A DNA stretch of 41,594 nt, taken from positions 1-41,594 of the forward strand of contig NZ_FWXD01000030.1 of NCBI RefSeq assembly GCF_900176275.1, given 5' to 3'. Within the stretch, counting starts at the first letter, position 1. Every line of letters starts with the position of its first letter. Positions 7,575 through 15,913 of the stretch are shown here, one piece after another. The notes beneath the pieces are model-generated. The model saw only the letters and a list, made by a program, of their open reading frames with translations. It made no database searches and was not told where the DNA came from. The stretch is from Andreprevotia lacus DSM 23236 (GTDB lineage Bacteria > Pseudomonadota > Gammaproteobacteria > Burkholderiales > Chitinibacteraceae). The translations under genes were made by a program, and so were the position numbers.

Positions 7575-8899
7575 GTCAGCGCCTCCAGGTATTTCTTGCT
7601 GATGCGCAGCGCATCGTCATAGCTGACCCCGCCTGCCACCAGCCGGTTGATCAGGCCGCTGCGCTTGCCGTCGAGCGTGGCGCTTTGCAGCACCATGTCA
7701 TACAGGCCGGTCAGCTTGCGGTAGGCACGCAGGCAGAACAGCGTTTTCAGCGGCAGGCCGTCGGCCTGCTTTACAAAGCCGCTGCGGCAACTGAAGTTGC
7801 CCACGTCGTCCTTGCCGGCGTCGGGCATGTCCGGGTCCTGGTTGAACAGCGTGCCGTATAGGCGGTCGAACTGCCAGTCATTCAGGCCGGGCTTGGCTTG
7901 TACAAAGCTGCGGCTGTAGCTGAGCGTGCCGGTACGGTGCTTGCCGGACAAAAAGATGTCGCTCTGCATGTCGCACGAGATCGATACCACGGTATACAGC
8001 TTGTCCTCGGCGTGCACGTCGCCACCCCAGCACTTGAAATGCTCTGACCAGTCCTTGGGCGTGCGGTAGTTGCCCACCTCGCCGGTGATGATGGGGCGGG
8101 CCAGCAGATCGGCCATGATGCGTTGCTGCTCGGCCAGCAGCTGGTTGCGCATCAGCGTCAGCATCGGCGCCGACTGGGTGAGTGCAGCGGTATTGCGTTG
8201 CTGCAGCAGGGCCGCCACATATTTCACCGGCACCAGAAAGCCCACGCCGTTGCCGGCCGTGGCGACGTTGACGCCCACCACGTGGCCGTTTTCATCCACG
8301 GCCGGGCCGCCGCTCATGCCGGGGTTGATGGCGCCGGTGAAGTGCACCTGCTCGCGCAGTTTCTTTTCCAGCAGGCCGTTGTACAGGCCCTGCACGATGG
8401 TCAGCTCCAGATCGAGCGGAATGCCGAACGCGTACAGCGGGGTGCCCTTGGCGGGCGGCTCGCTGGCCAGCGTCAGTGCCTGCGGCATGCGGCTGCCTGC
8501 CTGCAGCAACGACAGATCGTGCACCACGTCGAAAGCCAGCAGCTTGAGCGGGATGACCGCGCCACCACTGCTGACCGCCTCGATGCGGTTCCACTCCGGG
8601 TGATAGGCGTACTCGGAAACCACATGGAAGTTGGAGACCATGCGCCCCTCGGCATCGACCACGAAGCCGGTGCCCAGCGAGATGCGGTTGCCGCTGCGCG
8701 TATCGACGATGCGGATCTGCAGTACCGCATCCTTGTATCGCTGGAAAACTTGCTGGGCATCCGCCGCTGCCAGCGCAGTCGACGGCAAGGTGGCCAGCAA
8801 CAGGCCGGCCGCAGTCAGCAGCAGTGCTGCGGTGTATCGGAAATGCCGGAATAAATGCAAGAAAGAGCCTCGAACCGGGTAATCGTCAGATGCTGGCAT
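7559..8899 (-). CDS. Secreted trypsin-like serine protease (S1C/HtrA-like catalytic domain)
   Basis: 446 residues from the ATG at 8899. The catalytic triad is visible: His92 (SNFHVVS), Asp128 (VVHDLSLL) and Ser196 in GMSGGP. No PDZ domain is recognisable; the C-terminal 200 residues look like a separate domain with several Cys. A signal peptide lies at about residues 15-45. An in-frame TTG at 8860 is preceded by GAGG at 7-nt spacing and would give a cleaner signal peptide, so the true start may be there. The gene overlaps the FHA membrane gene, which suggests joint function in envelope signalling or regulated proteolysis. Confidence 0.75.
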   Translation of the reverse strand: MPASDDYPVRGSFLHLFRHFRYTAALLLTAAGLLLATLPSTALAAADAQQVFQRYKDAVLQIRIVDTRSGNRISLGTGFVVDAEGRMVSNFHVVSEYAYHPEWNRIEAVSSGGAVIPLKLLAFDVVHDLSLLQAGSRMPQALTLASEPPAKGTPLYAFGIPLDLELTIVQGLYNGLLEKKLREQVHFTGAINPGMSGGPAVDENGHVVGVNVATAGNGVGFLVPVKYVAALLQQRNTAALTQSAPMLTLMRNQLLAEQQRIMADLLARPIITGEVGNYRTPKDWSEHFKCWGGDVHAEDKLYTVVSISCDMQSDIFLSGKHRTGTLSYSRSFVQAKPGLNDWQFDRLYGTLFNQDPDMPDAGKDDVGNFSCRSGFVKQADGLPLKTLFCLRAYRKLTGLYDMVLQSATLDGKRSGLINRLVAGGVSYDDALRISKKYLEALTWNKR

Positions 8900-9008
8900 G
8901 TCTTGTCAGGCATGCCGGGCCGGATGATTCTAGAAGGGCGCATCCCTGCGGTCGAGGAAAATCGGGGGATGCCGTGCTGCAGGCAGGTGGCAGCGCAGGC
9001 GGTTGGTG

Positions 9009-9347
9009 TTAGCGGCAGCTCAATTTCAGCGTGTTGCCGTTCTGCGTGTAGTCGCAGCGCTCGACCCTGGCAGACAGTGGCACGTCCACGGTTTGCTGGT
9101 CGGCGTAGGTGCAGCGCAGCGTCACATGCCGGCCCTGCGCGTAGACATAGGCCAGCGGCCAGTAGCCTTTGCGGCGGCTGGTTTGCTCTGGCACCAGGCT
9201 GGCAAGCTCGGCCGGGTCACCGTCGAACACCGTCACATTGTGCAGCGCGTGCCCGGCGCGGGCCGGGCACGACGGGACGGGCGCGGCCTGCGCGCTGTTG
9301 CAAAGCAGGCACAGCAGCATGCCCGCCAGACCGCTACTCAACCACAT
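9009..9347 (-). CDS. STY0301-family secreted protein (possible immunity protein)
   Basis: 112 residues from the ATG at 9347. Longer readings upstream run through the BPSL0067 gene in another frame and are artefacts. The sequence starts with a signal peptide (MWLSSGLAGMLLCLLCNSAQA) followed by a small domain with the features I associate with the STY0301 family: an early Cys, then HALHNVTVFDGDPAELASLVP, a Trp, and late Cys residues (LRCTYAD, RCDYTQ, LSCR). The start overlaps the upstream gene's stop by 14 nt, so the two are co-translated. Its location after a BPSL0067-type protein is the arrangement expected of a periplasmic immunity or partner protein. Function is inference. Confidence 0.65.
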   Translation of the reverse strand: MWLSSGLAGMLLCLLCNSAQAAPVPSCPARAGHALHNVTVFDGDPAELASLVPEQTSRRKGYWPLAYVYAQGRHVTLRCTYADQQTVDVPLSARVERCDYTQNGNTLKLSCR

Positions 9348-9771
9348 AAAACCGGTCACCGTTGCTGGCATGCTCTGCAGCGCCCCAGGGCAGCAGGCGC
9401 GGGCCGACCGGCTTGGGTTTGGGGAGCGCCACGTCCTGATCATAAACATGGATGCCATCGCTGCTCTGGCAGACAAAGATGGCCACGTGGCCCTGATAGT
9501 GGCCCTGCGCATCAAAGGTAGCGATGACCGTGCCGGGCGGGAGGGCGGTATTGCCCCTGACTGCGGCACCGCGTTGCCAGAATGCGCTGGCCGGCAGGTT
9601 GGGGCAGACGGTCTGGACATAGGATGCGGGCTGGCCGCAGCAGTGCCGGTACCCGGTTTTCTGGCCGGTGGGCGGATTGTCGGACGGGCTCATGGTCGAG
9701 CCGGGTGCGCAGGCCCATAGCCCGGGCGGGGCTGCGCGGTTGTGCATGTAGTTGCCGGACACATAGGGCAT
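9334..9771 (-). CDS. BPSL0067-family protein (possible NlpC/P60-like amidase effector)
   Basis: 145 residues; ATG at 9771 has a strong CAGGAG at 8-nt spacing. The family pattern is clear in the second half: AFWQRGAAVRGNTALPPGTV, IATFDAQGHYQGHVAIFV and GIHVYDQDV. In this family these surround a cysteine-peptidase-like fold, with the candidate His in GHVAIF and candidate Cys residues in RHCCGQPASYVQTVC. No signal peptide is present, which suits a protein injected by another secretion system rather than exported by Sec. I infer a peptidoglycan amidase-like effector paired with the following STY0301 protein. No type VI secretion genes are in the window. Confidence 0.62.
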   Translation of the reverse strand: MPYVSGNYMHNRAAPPGLWACAPGSTMSPSDNPPTGQKTGYRHCCGQPASYVQTVCPNLPASAFWQRGAAVRGNTALPPGTVIATFDAQGHYQGHVAIFVCQSSDGIHVYDQDVALPKPKPVGPRLLPWGAAEHASNGDRFYVVE

Positions 9772-9994
9772 GGTTGCGCTCCTGAGGCTGGTTGGCGTCG
9801 CGCGGGCATGGCCGCGCGTGCTGCAGGCGCTCCTTGCTGCTCAACCGCTTCGTTCCGGTGCAGCACAAGGGGAGACCCGCATGCTCCGCACTGCGAACGC
9901 GGCGCCCTCCCGATGGTTGAGTGATCGGCCCGTTCAGATCACGTTAGGCTGTCGCTCCGATCGGGTCAACCGGCCGCGGATGTGCGTAGCGCGC

Positions 9995-10023
9995 AAAGAA
10001 AAACGCCCGGGATCACCGGGCGT
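9995..10023 (-). terminator. Intrinsic terminator of secA
   Basis: Read on the minus strand, an 8-bp stem ACGCCCGG/CCGGGCGT (10003-10010 with 10016-10023) around a 5-nt loop is followed by TTTTTCTTT. It lies 34 nt beyond the secA stop codon. Confidence 0.85.
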
Positions 10024-10056
10024 CTCTCTTAGGCAGGGGTCTTGGATGGTGCCGAA

Positions 10057-12798
10057 TCAGCCAAGCTTGCCATGGCACTGCTTGAACTTCTTGCCGCTAC
10101 CGCACGGGCACGCGTCGTTGCGTCCGATACCGGAGAATTTGATGTCGGTGCTGCCTTGCTGAGCAGCAAGTGCGCCGAGGGCTTCGTTGATTTTTGCATC
10201 ATCACCGCTGGCAAGCAATGCTTGCAGATCATCGTGATGATATTGCATATCGGCGGCAGCCACACCCTGCGGCGCAACGGCATCCACATCGGCCTGGCTG
10301 CGGACCTGCACGTTCATGACGATCTGCACCACGCCGCGCTTGACGTTGCCGAGCAATGCCTCGAACAGCTCGAAGGCTTCGCGCTTGTATTCCTGCTTGG
10401 GGTTCTTCTGCGCATAGCCACGCAGGTGGATGCCCTGGCGCAGGTGATCCAGGCCGGACAGGTGTTCGCGCCAGTGCTGATCAAGATGCTGCAGCAGGAC
10501 GGAGCGCTCGAACTGGCGGAAGGTCTGCTCGCCGGCTTCTTCCACCTTGGCGGCGTAGAGCGTGGTGGCGATTTCCTGCACACGGGCCTTGATGCCGTCT
10601 TCGCTCAGCGCACTGTCGGCCTTCAGCCATGCTGCCACCGGAGCTTCGACGCTGAATTCTGTCAGTGCCTTTTCCAGGCCGGACAGATCCCACTGCTCTT
10701 CCATAGAGCCCGGCGGGATGTACTGATCGACCAGATCGGCAAAGTAGCTGTCGCGCATGGCGGCGATGGTTTCGGTGACTTCTTCCGATTCCAGCAGCTC
10801 GTTGCGCTGGCTGTAGATGGCCTTGCGCTGCTCGTTGGATACATCATCGTATTCCAGCAGCTGCTTGCGCATGTCGTAGTTGCGGCCTTCGACCTTGCGC
10901 TGTGCCGATTCGATGGCGCGCGACACGATGCCGGCTTCGATCGGTTCGCCTTCCGGCATCTTCAGCTTGTCCATCACGAAGGCAACGCGCTCGCCGGCAA
11001 AGATGCGCAGCAGCGGGTCTTCCAGACACAGGTAGAAGCGGCTGGAGCCCGGATCGCCCTGACGGCCCGAACGGCCGCGCAGCTGGTTGTCGATACGGCG
11101 CGATTCATGACGCTCGGAGCCGATGATGTGCAGGCCGCCAGCGGCCAGCACCTTGTCGTGTACCAGTTGCCATTCGGTCTTGAGTGCGGCGATCTGGCTG
11201 CGCTTGCTGACTTCGTCCAGCGCCTCGTCGGCCTCGACGGCCTTGATCTGGCGTTCGATATTGCCGCCCAGCACGATGTCGGTACCACGGCCGGCCATAT
11301 TGGTGGCGATGGTGACCTGGCCCGGGCTGCCGGCCTGTGCAACGATGTCGGCTTCGCGGGCATGCTGCTTGGCATTCAGCACGTTGTGCTCGATACCATC
11401 CTTTTTCAGGATGTTGGACAGCAGCTCGGATTGCTCGATCGAGGTGGTGCCTACCAGCACCGGCTGGCCGCGTTCGACGCAACCCTTGATGTCGGCAATG
11501 ATGGCGTTGTTCTTTTCATTGGCAGTCTTGAAGACCTGATCCTGCTTGTCCTGACGGACCATCGGCCGGTTGGTCGGGATGATCACGGTTTCCAGGCCGT
11601 AGATTTGCTGGAATTCGTAGGCTTCGGTATCGGCCGTGCCGGTCATGCCCGACAGCTTGCCGTACATGCGGAAGTAGTTCTGCAGCGTGATGGTGGCCAG
11701 GGTGAGGTTTTCCTGGTTGATCTTCACGCCTTCCTTGGCTTCCACGGCCTGATGCAGGCCTTCCGACCAGCGGCGGCCGGCCATCAGGCGGCCGGTGAAT
11801 TCGTCGACGATCACCACTTCGTCATCCAGCACCACGTAATGCTGGTCCTTGTGGAACAGTGCATGCGCGCGCAGCGATGCATACATGTGGTGCATCAGGC
11901 TGATGTTGGTGGCGCTGTACAGGCTGTCGCCCTCGGCCAGCAGGCCCATTTCGGTCAGGATGGCTTCGACGCGCTCGTGGCCGGTTTCCGACAGCAGCAC
12001 GGTGTTGGCTTTTTCGTCGACCCAGTAGTCCCCTTCGCCTTCTTCTTCCTGCTGGCGCACCAGCTTGGGCGGCAGGTTGTTCATGGCGAGGTAGAGTTCG
12101 GTGCTGTCTTCGGCCGGGCCGGAGATGATCAGCGGGGTACGCGCTTCATCGATCAGGATGGAGTCGACTTCGTCGACAATGGCGAAGGCCAGGCCGCGCT
12201 GCACGCGTTCGGACGCCGAAAACACCATGTTGTCGCGCAGGTAGTCGAAACCGAATTCGTTGTTGGTACCGTAGGTGATGTCGCAAGCGTAGGCGGCCTG
12301 CTTGGCATCCTGAGGCATCTGGCCAACGATCACGCCACAGCTCAGGCCGAGGAAGTTGAACAACTGCCCCATGACGCCGGCATCGCGCTGGGCCAGGTAA
12401 TCGTTGACGGTAATCACGTGCACGCCGTTGCCCGACAGCGCGTTCAGGTAGGCGGGCAGGGTGGCAACCAGTGTCTTGCCTTCGCCGGTACGCATTTCAG
12501 CGATCTTGCCCTGATGCAGGGTCAGGCCACCGATCAGCTGTACGTCGAAGTGGCGCATGCCGAGGCTGCGGCGGGCGCCTTCGCGACAGACGGCAAAGGC
12601 CTCCGGCAGCAGCGAGTCCAGCGATTCGCCCTTGGCGAAACGCGCCTTGAATTCGTCGGTCTTGGCGCGCAGCGCGTCGTCGGACAGCGCCTCGGTTTGC
12701 GGCTCAAGCCCGTTGATCTTGGCGACGATGGACCGGTATTCCTTCAACAGACGGTCGTTACGGCTGCCGAAAACTTTCTTGAGCAAGGTGCTGATCAT
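10057..12798 (-). CDS. secA: Preprotein translocase ATPase SecA
   Basis: 913 residues, full length. Walker [13 protein letters not shown] and the DEAD-type motif [16 protein letters not shown] are present, as are the helicase motif [13 protein letters not shown] and [10 protein letters not shown]. The C-terminal zinc-binding tail has [13 protein letters not shown] near the stop. It drives ATP-dependent translocation of unfolded preproteins through SecYEG and binds SecB via the zinc tail. It follows an M23 peptidase gene on the same strand after a 172-bp gap with a possible terminator, so it likely has its own promoter. Confidence 0.98.
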   Translation of the reverse strand: MISTLLKKVFGSRNDRLLKEYRSIVAKINGLEPQTEALSDDALRAKTDEFKARFAKGESLDSLLPEAFAVCREGARRSLGMRHFDVQLIGGLTLHQGKIAEMRTGEGKTLVATLPAYLNALSGNGVHVITVNDYLAQRDAGVMGQLFNFLGLSCGVIVGQMPQDAKQAAYACDITYGTNNEFGFDYLRDNMVFSASERVQRGLAFAIVDEVDSILIDEARTPLIISGPAEDSTELYLAMNNLPPKLVRQQEEEGEGDYWVDEKANTVLLSETGHERVEAILTEMGLLAEGDSLYSATNISLMHHMYASLRAHALFHKDQHYVVLDDEVVIVDEFTGRLMAGRRWSEGLHQAVEAKEGVKINQENLTLATITLQNYFRMYGKLSGMTGTADTEAYEFQQIYGLETVIIPTNRPMVRQDKQDQVFKTANEKNNAIIADIKGCVERGQPVLVGTTSIEQSELLSNILKKDGIEHNVLNAKQHAREADIVAQAGSPGQVTIATNMAGRGTDIVLGGNIERQIKAVEADEALDEVSKRSQIAALKTEWQLVHDKVLAAGGLHIIGSERHESRRIDNQLRGRSGRQGDPGSSRFYLCLEDPLLRIFAGERVAFVMDKLKMPEGEPIEAGIVSRAIESAQRKVEGRNYDMRKQLLEYDDVSNEQRKAIYSQRNELLESEEVTETIAAMRDSYFADLVDQYIPPGSMEEQWDLSGLEKALTEFSVEAPVAAWLKADSALSEDGIKARVQEIATTLYAAKVEEAGEQTFRQFERSVLLQHLDQHWREHLSGLDHLRQGIHLRGYAQKNPKQEYKREAFELFEALLGNVKRGVVQIVMNVQVRSQADVDAVAPQGVAAADMQYHHDDLQALLASGDDAKINEALGALAAQQGSTDIKFSGIGRNDACPCGSGKKFKQCHGKLG

Positions 12799-12849
12799 GG
12801 TTGCAATTACCGGGTTGCCCGCGTGTGTGGCGGAGTCTGTTTTTAGTTA

Positions 12850-12880
12850 CAACAACGGCGGATAGGTCACCCTGTCCGCC
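12850..12880 (-). terminator. Possible terminator between the M23 peptidase gene and secA
   Basis: Minus strand: GGCGGA (12880-12875) pairs with TCCGCC (12862-12857), with three further inner pairs, one mismatch and a GTGA loop. It is followed by GTTGTTG, a poor U-tract. Partial termination would separate secA from the upstream gene. Confidence 0.35.
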
Positions 12881-12970
12881 GCCTGTCTCATGTGCATCGG
12901 CCGTGTGCTGCCTGCTTGCCAGATATGGGCAGCAGCGCCGATTTCCATCCCCTGTCGACGACTTTCGGCA

Positions 12971-13855
12971 TCAATCGCTCGGCTGGGCCGTTGCCAGCAC
13001 CGGTGCATTGGCCGCCGTGATGAAGCGCAGCGGATTCTGTGCCACACCCTTGTAGCGGATCTCGAAATGCAGGTGCGGGCCGGTGGACCGTCCGGTACTA
13101 CCCAGCTCAGCGACCGGCTGACCTGCCTTGATGCTGTCACCCTCGGCCACCAGCAGTTTGCTGGCGTGGGCGTAGCGGCTGGTCAGACCGTTGCCGTGAT
13201 CGATCTCGACCATATTACCATACTGGGGGTGGAAGGCCGCATACACCACCTTGCCGGCCGCTGCAGCATGGATGGCGGTGCCCACATCACCCACAAAGTC
13301 GATACCTTCGTGGAAGGTCTGATGGCCGTTGAACGGGTCGATGCGCCAGCCAAAGCTGGAGGACTGCAGCCCGCCCGACAGCGGCGCATGCGTGGGCAGT
13401 TGCCAGTTCTGTTTGTCGAGCAGCGGGGATTCGGACAGGGTAAGCTGATCCAGATAGGCGCTGGCCTGCTTGTCGGCCATGGTCAGCGCATTGGCCAGCT
13501 CGGTGGCGCTCATGGCACGATCATGGCTGTCGAGGCCGCCACGCGGCGCCGGCTGGCTGGACAGAAAGGGTTTGACGTCGATGCCGGTCTTGGCGCCCAC
13601 TTGCTGGGCCAGACCGTCCATGCGGGTGAGCTTGGCCTGCAGCTCGCCCAGCTTGACGGCCAGTGCATCGATATCCACCTGGCGGCTTTTGCTGAAATGC
13701 CACAGGGGCTGTACCGGCGTGGCGCCGAACAGGCTGCCGATGCCGATGCCGGCGGCCAGCAGTGCCAGCGCTGCGCCCACGCCGGCCAGCGCCAGACCCA
13801 GCGGGCCTATCGTGACGGCTTTGGCGAGCCGGTTGGAAACGAGAATAATGTTCAA
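12971..13855 (-). CDS. M23-family (LytM) peptidoglycan metallopeptidase, TTG start
   Basis: 294 residues from a TTG at 13855, preceded by AGGA at a suitable distance. No ATG start gives a sensible N-terminus: the longer ATG reading runs backwards through dciA. The protein begins LNIILVSNRLAKA, a basic cytosolic head, then one TM helix (about 17-42). A periplasmic alpha-helical stretch follows, then a C-terminal LytM domain with the zinc ligands in HEGIDF and HLHF and the conserved YGNMVEIDHGNG segment. It should cleave or bind peptidoglycan cross-bridges, anchored in the inner membrane. It is divergent from dciA with only 27 bp between the starts. Confidence 0.85.
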   Translation of the reverse strand: MNIILVSNRLAKAVTIGPLGLALAGVGAALALLAAGIGIGSLFGATPVQPLWHFSKSRQVDIDALAVKLGELQAKLTRMDGLAQQVGAKTGIDVKPFLSSQPAPRGGLDSHDRAMSATELANALTMADKQASAYLDQLTLSESPLLDKQNWQLPTHAPLSGGLQSSSFGWRIDPFNGHQTFHEGIDFVGDVGTAIHAAAAGKVVYAAFHPQYGNMVEIDHGNGLTSRYAHASKLLVAEGDSIKAGQPVAELGSTGRSTGPHLHFEIRYKGVAQNPLRFITAANAPVLATAQPSD

Positions 13856-13882
13856 TCTTTCATCCTGTACTGAACCACGATC

Positions 13883-14350
13883 ATGAGCGCAGCCCCGCGT
13901 TACAAACCTGCTTATCCAGCCTTTGTCGGCAAGGACAGGGAGTTGCTGCAGCTGGTGGCCAAGGTGAGCGAGCTCAACCGCCTGACAACTGCCGTGCGCG
14001 CTGCGCTGCCGCCCGAACTGGCCACGGCCTGCCTGAATGCCACGCTGGATACCAGCCGCCCGGCGGGCAATGCCTTGTTGATCGGGGTGACTTCGTCTGC
14101 CGCTGCCGCACGCATCCGCCTGGCCGCGCCTGCGCTGATTGCAGCAATGGCAGCGGGTGGCTGGCAAGTTAGCGCAATTGTCCCCAAGGTGCAAGTGGCT
14201 TTGCAGTTGGAAAAAACCAACAAGACCAAGGACTTGCACATGTCGCAAGCCGCCATCGACGCGCTGGAAGGGCTGTCGAAAAGCATCGATGATCCGGGCA
14301 TCGCCGGCGCATTACAGACCTTGCTGTCCCACCACAAGGGCCGTTTTTAA
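13883..14350 (+). CDS. dciA: DUF721/DciA-family protein
   Basis: 155 residues. The N-terminal half (about 15-110) fits the DUF721 (DciA) domain: an amphipathic helix, then a beta segment ATLDTSRPAGNALLIGVTSS and a second helix AAAARIRLAAPALIAAM. DciA proteins load or recruit the replicative helicase DnaB in bacteria lacking DnaC. The position beside secA and an M23 peptidase is the usual one in beta- and gammaproteobacteria, which supports the call more than sequence motifs do. The C-terminal 45 residues look like a flexible helix-rich tail. Confidence 0.7.
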   Translation: MSAAPRYKPAYPAFVGKDRELLQLVAKVSELNRLTTAVRAALPPELATACLNATLDTSRPAGNALLIGVTSSAAAARIRLAAPALIAAMAAGGWQVSAIVPKVQVALQLEKTNKTKDLHMSQAAIDALEGLSKSIDDPGIAGALQTLLSHHKGRF

Positions 14351-14446
14351 TGGTCAGTCACGCTGCCGTGTATTGTTGAATGAGCATGCTTGGTGCCACT
14401 GCCATCAGCTGAGCCGGGGTTTTGCTGCCCGTGGTTCGAGCCACAG

Positions 14447-14527
14447 ACGAGCGTCAGCGAGGCCCCCTCGCGGCGGCGAGGGCGGGGGGAGCGGAATCGA
14501 TCAGGAAGCGCCGCGATGGTTCAAGCT
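14447..14527. repeat. Dispersed intergenic repeat, copy A
   Basis: This stretch resembles copies at 34811-34890 and 36182-36263. All share a GCGAG-G-AGCG-GGC start, a G/C-rich centre, CGGAATC or TGGAATC followed by an A-rich break, and GGAAG or GGGAG with a GCGCYGC-like end. It lies about 95 bp after dciA. No ORF inside it looks real. Confidence 0.6.
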
Positions 14528-14609
14528 TGGCGCCAGGTGAGAGCCCGGCTTTGCCGGGCTTAATGATGCAGGTACGCCCCCAAATACCGGCCCCACAAAA
14601 ACGGCGCGC

Positions 14610-14641
14610 AAAAAAACGGGCGCCTATTCAGGGGCGCCCGT
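14610..14641 (-). terminator. Strong intrinsic terminator on the minus strand
   Basis: A 9-bp perfect stem ACGGGCGCC/GGCGCCCGT (14641-14633 with 14624-14616 read on minus) around an 8-nt loop is followed by TTTTTTT. No protein gene on the minus strand leads into it, which is why a small RNA is proposed. Confidence 0.85.
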
Positions 14642-14683
14642 TATCAGGGAGGAGATGAGCAAAAATGCGCAATACATCGCACA
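14610..14683 (-). ncRNA. Predicted sigma-E-type small RNA with anti-Shine-Dalgarno segment
   Basis: Read on the minus strand, a sigma-E-like promoter (14716-14689) would start a transcript near 14683. After about 75 nt it reaches a perfect hairpin and seven U. The predicted RNA has a small 5' stem (TGCG...CGCA), a U-rich linker ATTTTTG, an unpaired CTCATCTCCTCCCT complementary to Shine-Dalgarno plus AUG sequences, then the terminator. This is the architecture of short Hfq-dependent envelope-stress sRNAs such as MicA and RybB, with no sequence similarity to them that I can claim. A plus-strand ORF across it (ATG 14655) has its GGAGG too close to the ATG and is less likely. Confidence 0.6.
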
Positions 14684-14688
14684 CGGAG

Positions 14689-14716
14689 TAAGACGTGGGG
14701 GCGTGCACGAAGTTCC
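14689..14716 (-). promoter_or_regulatory. Putative sigma-E (RpoE) promoter
   Basis: On the minus strand GGAACTT (14716-14710) matches the RpoE -35 consensus exactly. After 16 nt comes TCTTA (14693-14689), close to the -10 TCTGA/TCAAA form. Spacing is as expected for RpoE. It points straight at the small-RNA terminator. Confidence 0.55.
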
Positions 14717-14917
14717 CAAGTGCGATGTGAAAAGTTACGCTGACGACACCTCGCCGCTTGGCGCCTGGCTATGATCTGGCTACGCGAAGCGGATCATGGC
14801 TCATGCGCTGCTTGATCCCCATGCACTCCAGTACATTCCAGTTGTTGCGCTGTGCTTCACCCCGCTGGGCCGCCGCTCGCCGAGATCGTAAGCAGGTTCT
14901 CAGGCCTGCAAAGTTGC

Positions 14918-14947
14918 TGCACTGCGGCAGAGCTCCCCCGTTATAAT
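14918..14947 (+). promoter_or_regulatory. uppP promoter
   Basis: A perfect -10 TATAAT at 14942-14947 lies 26 nt upstream of the uppP start. The -35 is weak (TGCACT at 14918-14923, 18-nt spacing). Confidence 0.55.
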
Positions 14948-14973
14948 CGCGGCACAATTTTCGGGGGTGGGAT

Positions 14974-15798
14974 ATGGATCTGTTGTTGCTGTTCAAGTCG
15001 CTCATCATGGGCATGGTCGAGGGCATTACCGAGTTCCTGCCCATTTCCAGTACCGGGCATCTGATTCTGACCGGTGATCTGCTCAATTTCATGAGCAAGG
15101 ACAAGCGCGACGTTTACGAAATCTTCATCCAGCTTGGCGCCATGCTGGCGGTGGTGTGGGAATACCGCAGCAAGATCGGCCAGACGCTGGCCGGCGCCGG
15201 CAAGCCGGGCAGCGAGCGCAACCTGTTGCTGGCGGTGGTGATTGCCTTCATCCCGGCCGCCATCCTTGGCAAGCTGTTCAACGAGAAGATCAAGGCAGTG
15301 CTGTTTGCACCGGTGCCGGTGGCGATTGCCTTCATCGTCGGCGGCCTGATCATCCTGTGGGCGGAAAAGCGCCAGCACAAGATCACCACCGAAACCGTCG
15401 ATGACCTGAGCCTGAAGGACGCGCTCAAGATCGGCTTCTGCCAGTGCCTGGCGCTGATTCCGGGTACCAGCCGCTCGGGCGCCACCATCATCGGCGGCAT
15501 GTTCCTTGGTCTGAAGCGCACCGCGGCCACCGAGTTCTCGTTCTTCCTTGGTATCCCTACGCTGGGTGCCGCATCGCTGTATAGCTTGTACAAGCAGCGC
15601 CATCTGCTGGAGGCGGGCGATGCGGGCGTATTTGCGGTCGGCTTCGTGGCGTCTTTCGTGTTTGCCTTCATTGCCGTGCGTGCGCTGCTGCGCTTCATTT
15701 CCACGCATACCTTCGTTTCGTTTGCGTGGTATCGCATTGCCTTCGGCCTGGTAGTGCTGGGTACCGCCTACAGTGGGCTGGTCAGCTGGTCGGTGTGA
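14974..15798 (+). CDS. uppP: Undecaprenyl-diphosphatase UppP (BacA)
   Basis: 274 residues, polytopic membrane protein of standard family length. Both signature loops are intact: EGITEFLPISSTGHLIL near the N-terminus and PGTSRSGATI in the middle, which together form the phosphatase site. It dephosphorylates undecaprenyl pyrophosphate to regenerate the lipid carrier for peptidoglycan and other envelope polymers, and raises bacitracin tolerance. It is monocistronic, with its own promoter and a bidirectional terminator after it. Confidence 0.97.
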   Translation: MDLLLLFKSLIMGMVEGITEFLPISSTGHLILTGDLLNFMSKDKRDVYEIFIQLGAMLAVVWEYRSKIGQTLAGAGKPGSERNLLLAVVIAFIPAAILGKLFNEKIKAVLFAPVPVAIAFIVGGLIILWAEKRQHKITTETVDDLSLKDALKIGFCQCLALIPGTSRSGATIIGGMFLGLKRTAATEFSFFLGIPTLGAASLYSLYKQRHLLEAGDAGVFAVGFVASFVFAFIAVRALLRFISTHTFVSFAWYRIAFGLVVLGTAYSGLVSWSV

Positions 15799-15869
15799 GC
15801 AAGCCACTCGCTATATATAGATAGTGTTCTTTCGGGTGGTGCCAGCGGCAGTTGCTGATACCACCCAAC

Positions 15870-15897
15870 AAAAAGCCCCGCCAGTGCGGGGCTTTTT
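15870..15897. terminator. Bidirectional terminator between uppP and cyoE
   Basis: GCCCCGC (15875-15881) and GCGGGGC (15886-15892) form a perfect stem with a CAGT loop. It is flanked by five A on the left and five T on the right, so it can stop transcription in both directions between two convergent genes. Confidence 0.9.
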
Positions 15898-15913
15898 GCT
15901 TGCTGAGGTGTGA

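Noticed and set aside
9921-9942. GTGATC/GATCAC inverted repeat as a CRP site
   Set aside because: The half-sites are 10 nt apart and do not fit TGTGA-N6-TCACA spacing.
10042-12846. 934-codon open frame opposite secA
   Set aside because: Shadow of secA; no ribosome-binding site and no recognisable domain.
14655-14774. 39-codon plus-strand ORF preceded by GGGAGGAG
   Set aside because: The Shine-Dalgarno-like run is only about 2 nt from the ATG, no promoter is seen for it, and the same bases are better explained as the anti-SD segment of a minus-strand small RNA.
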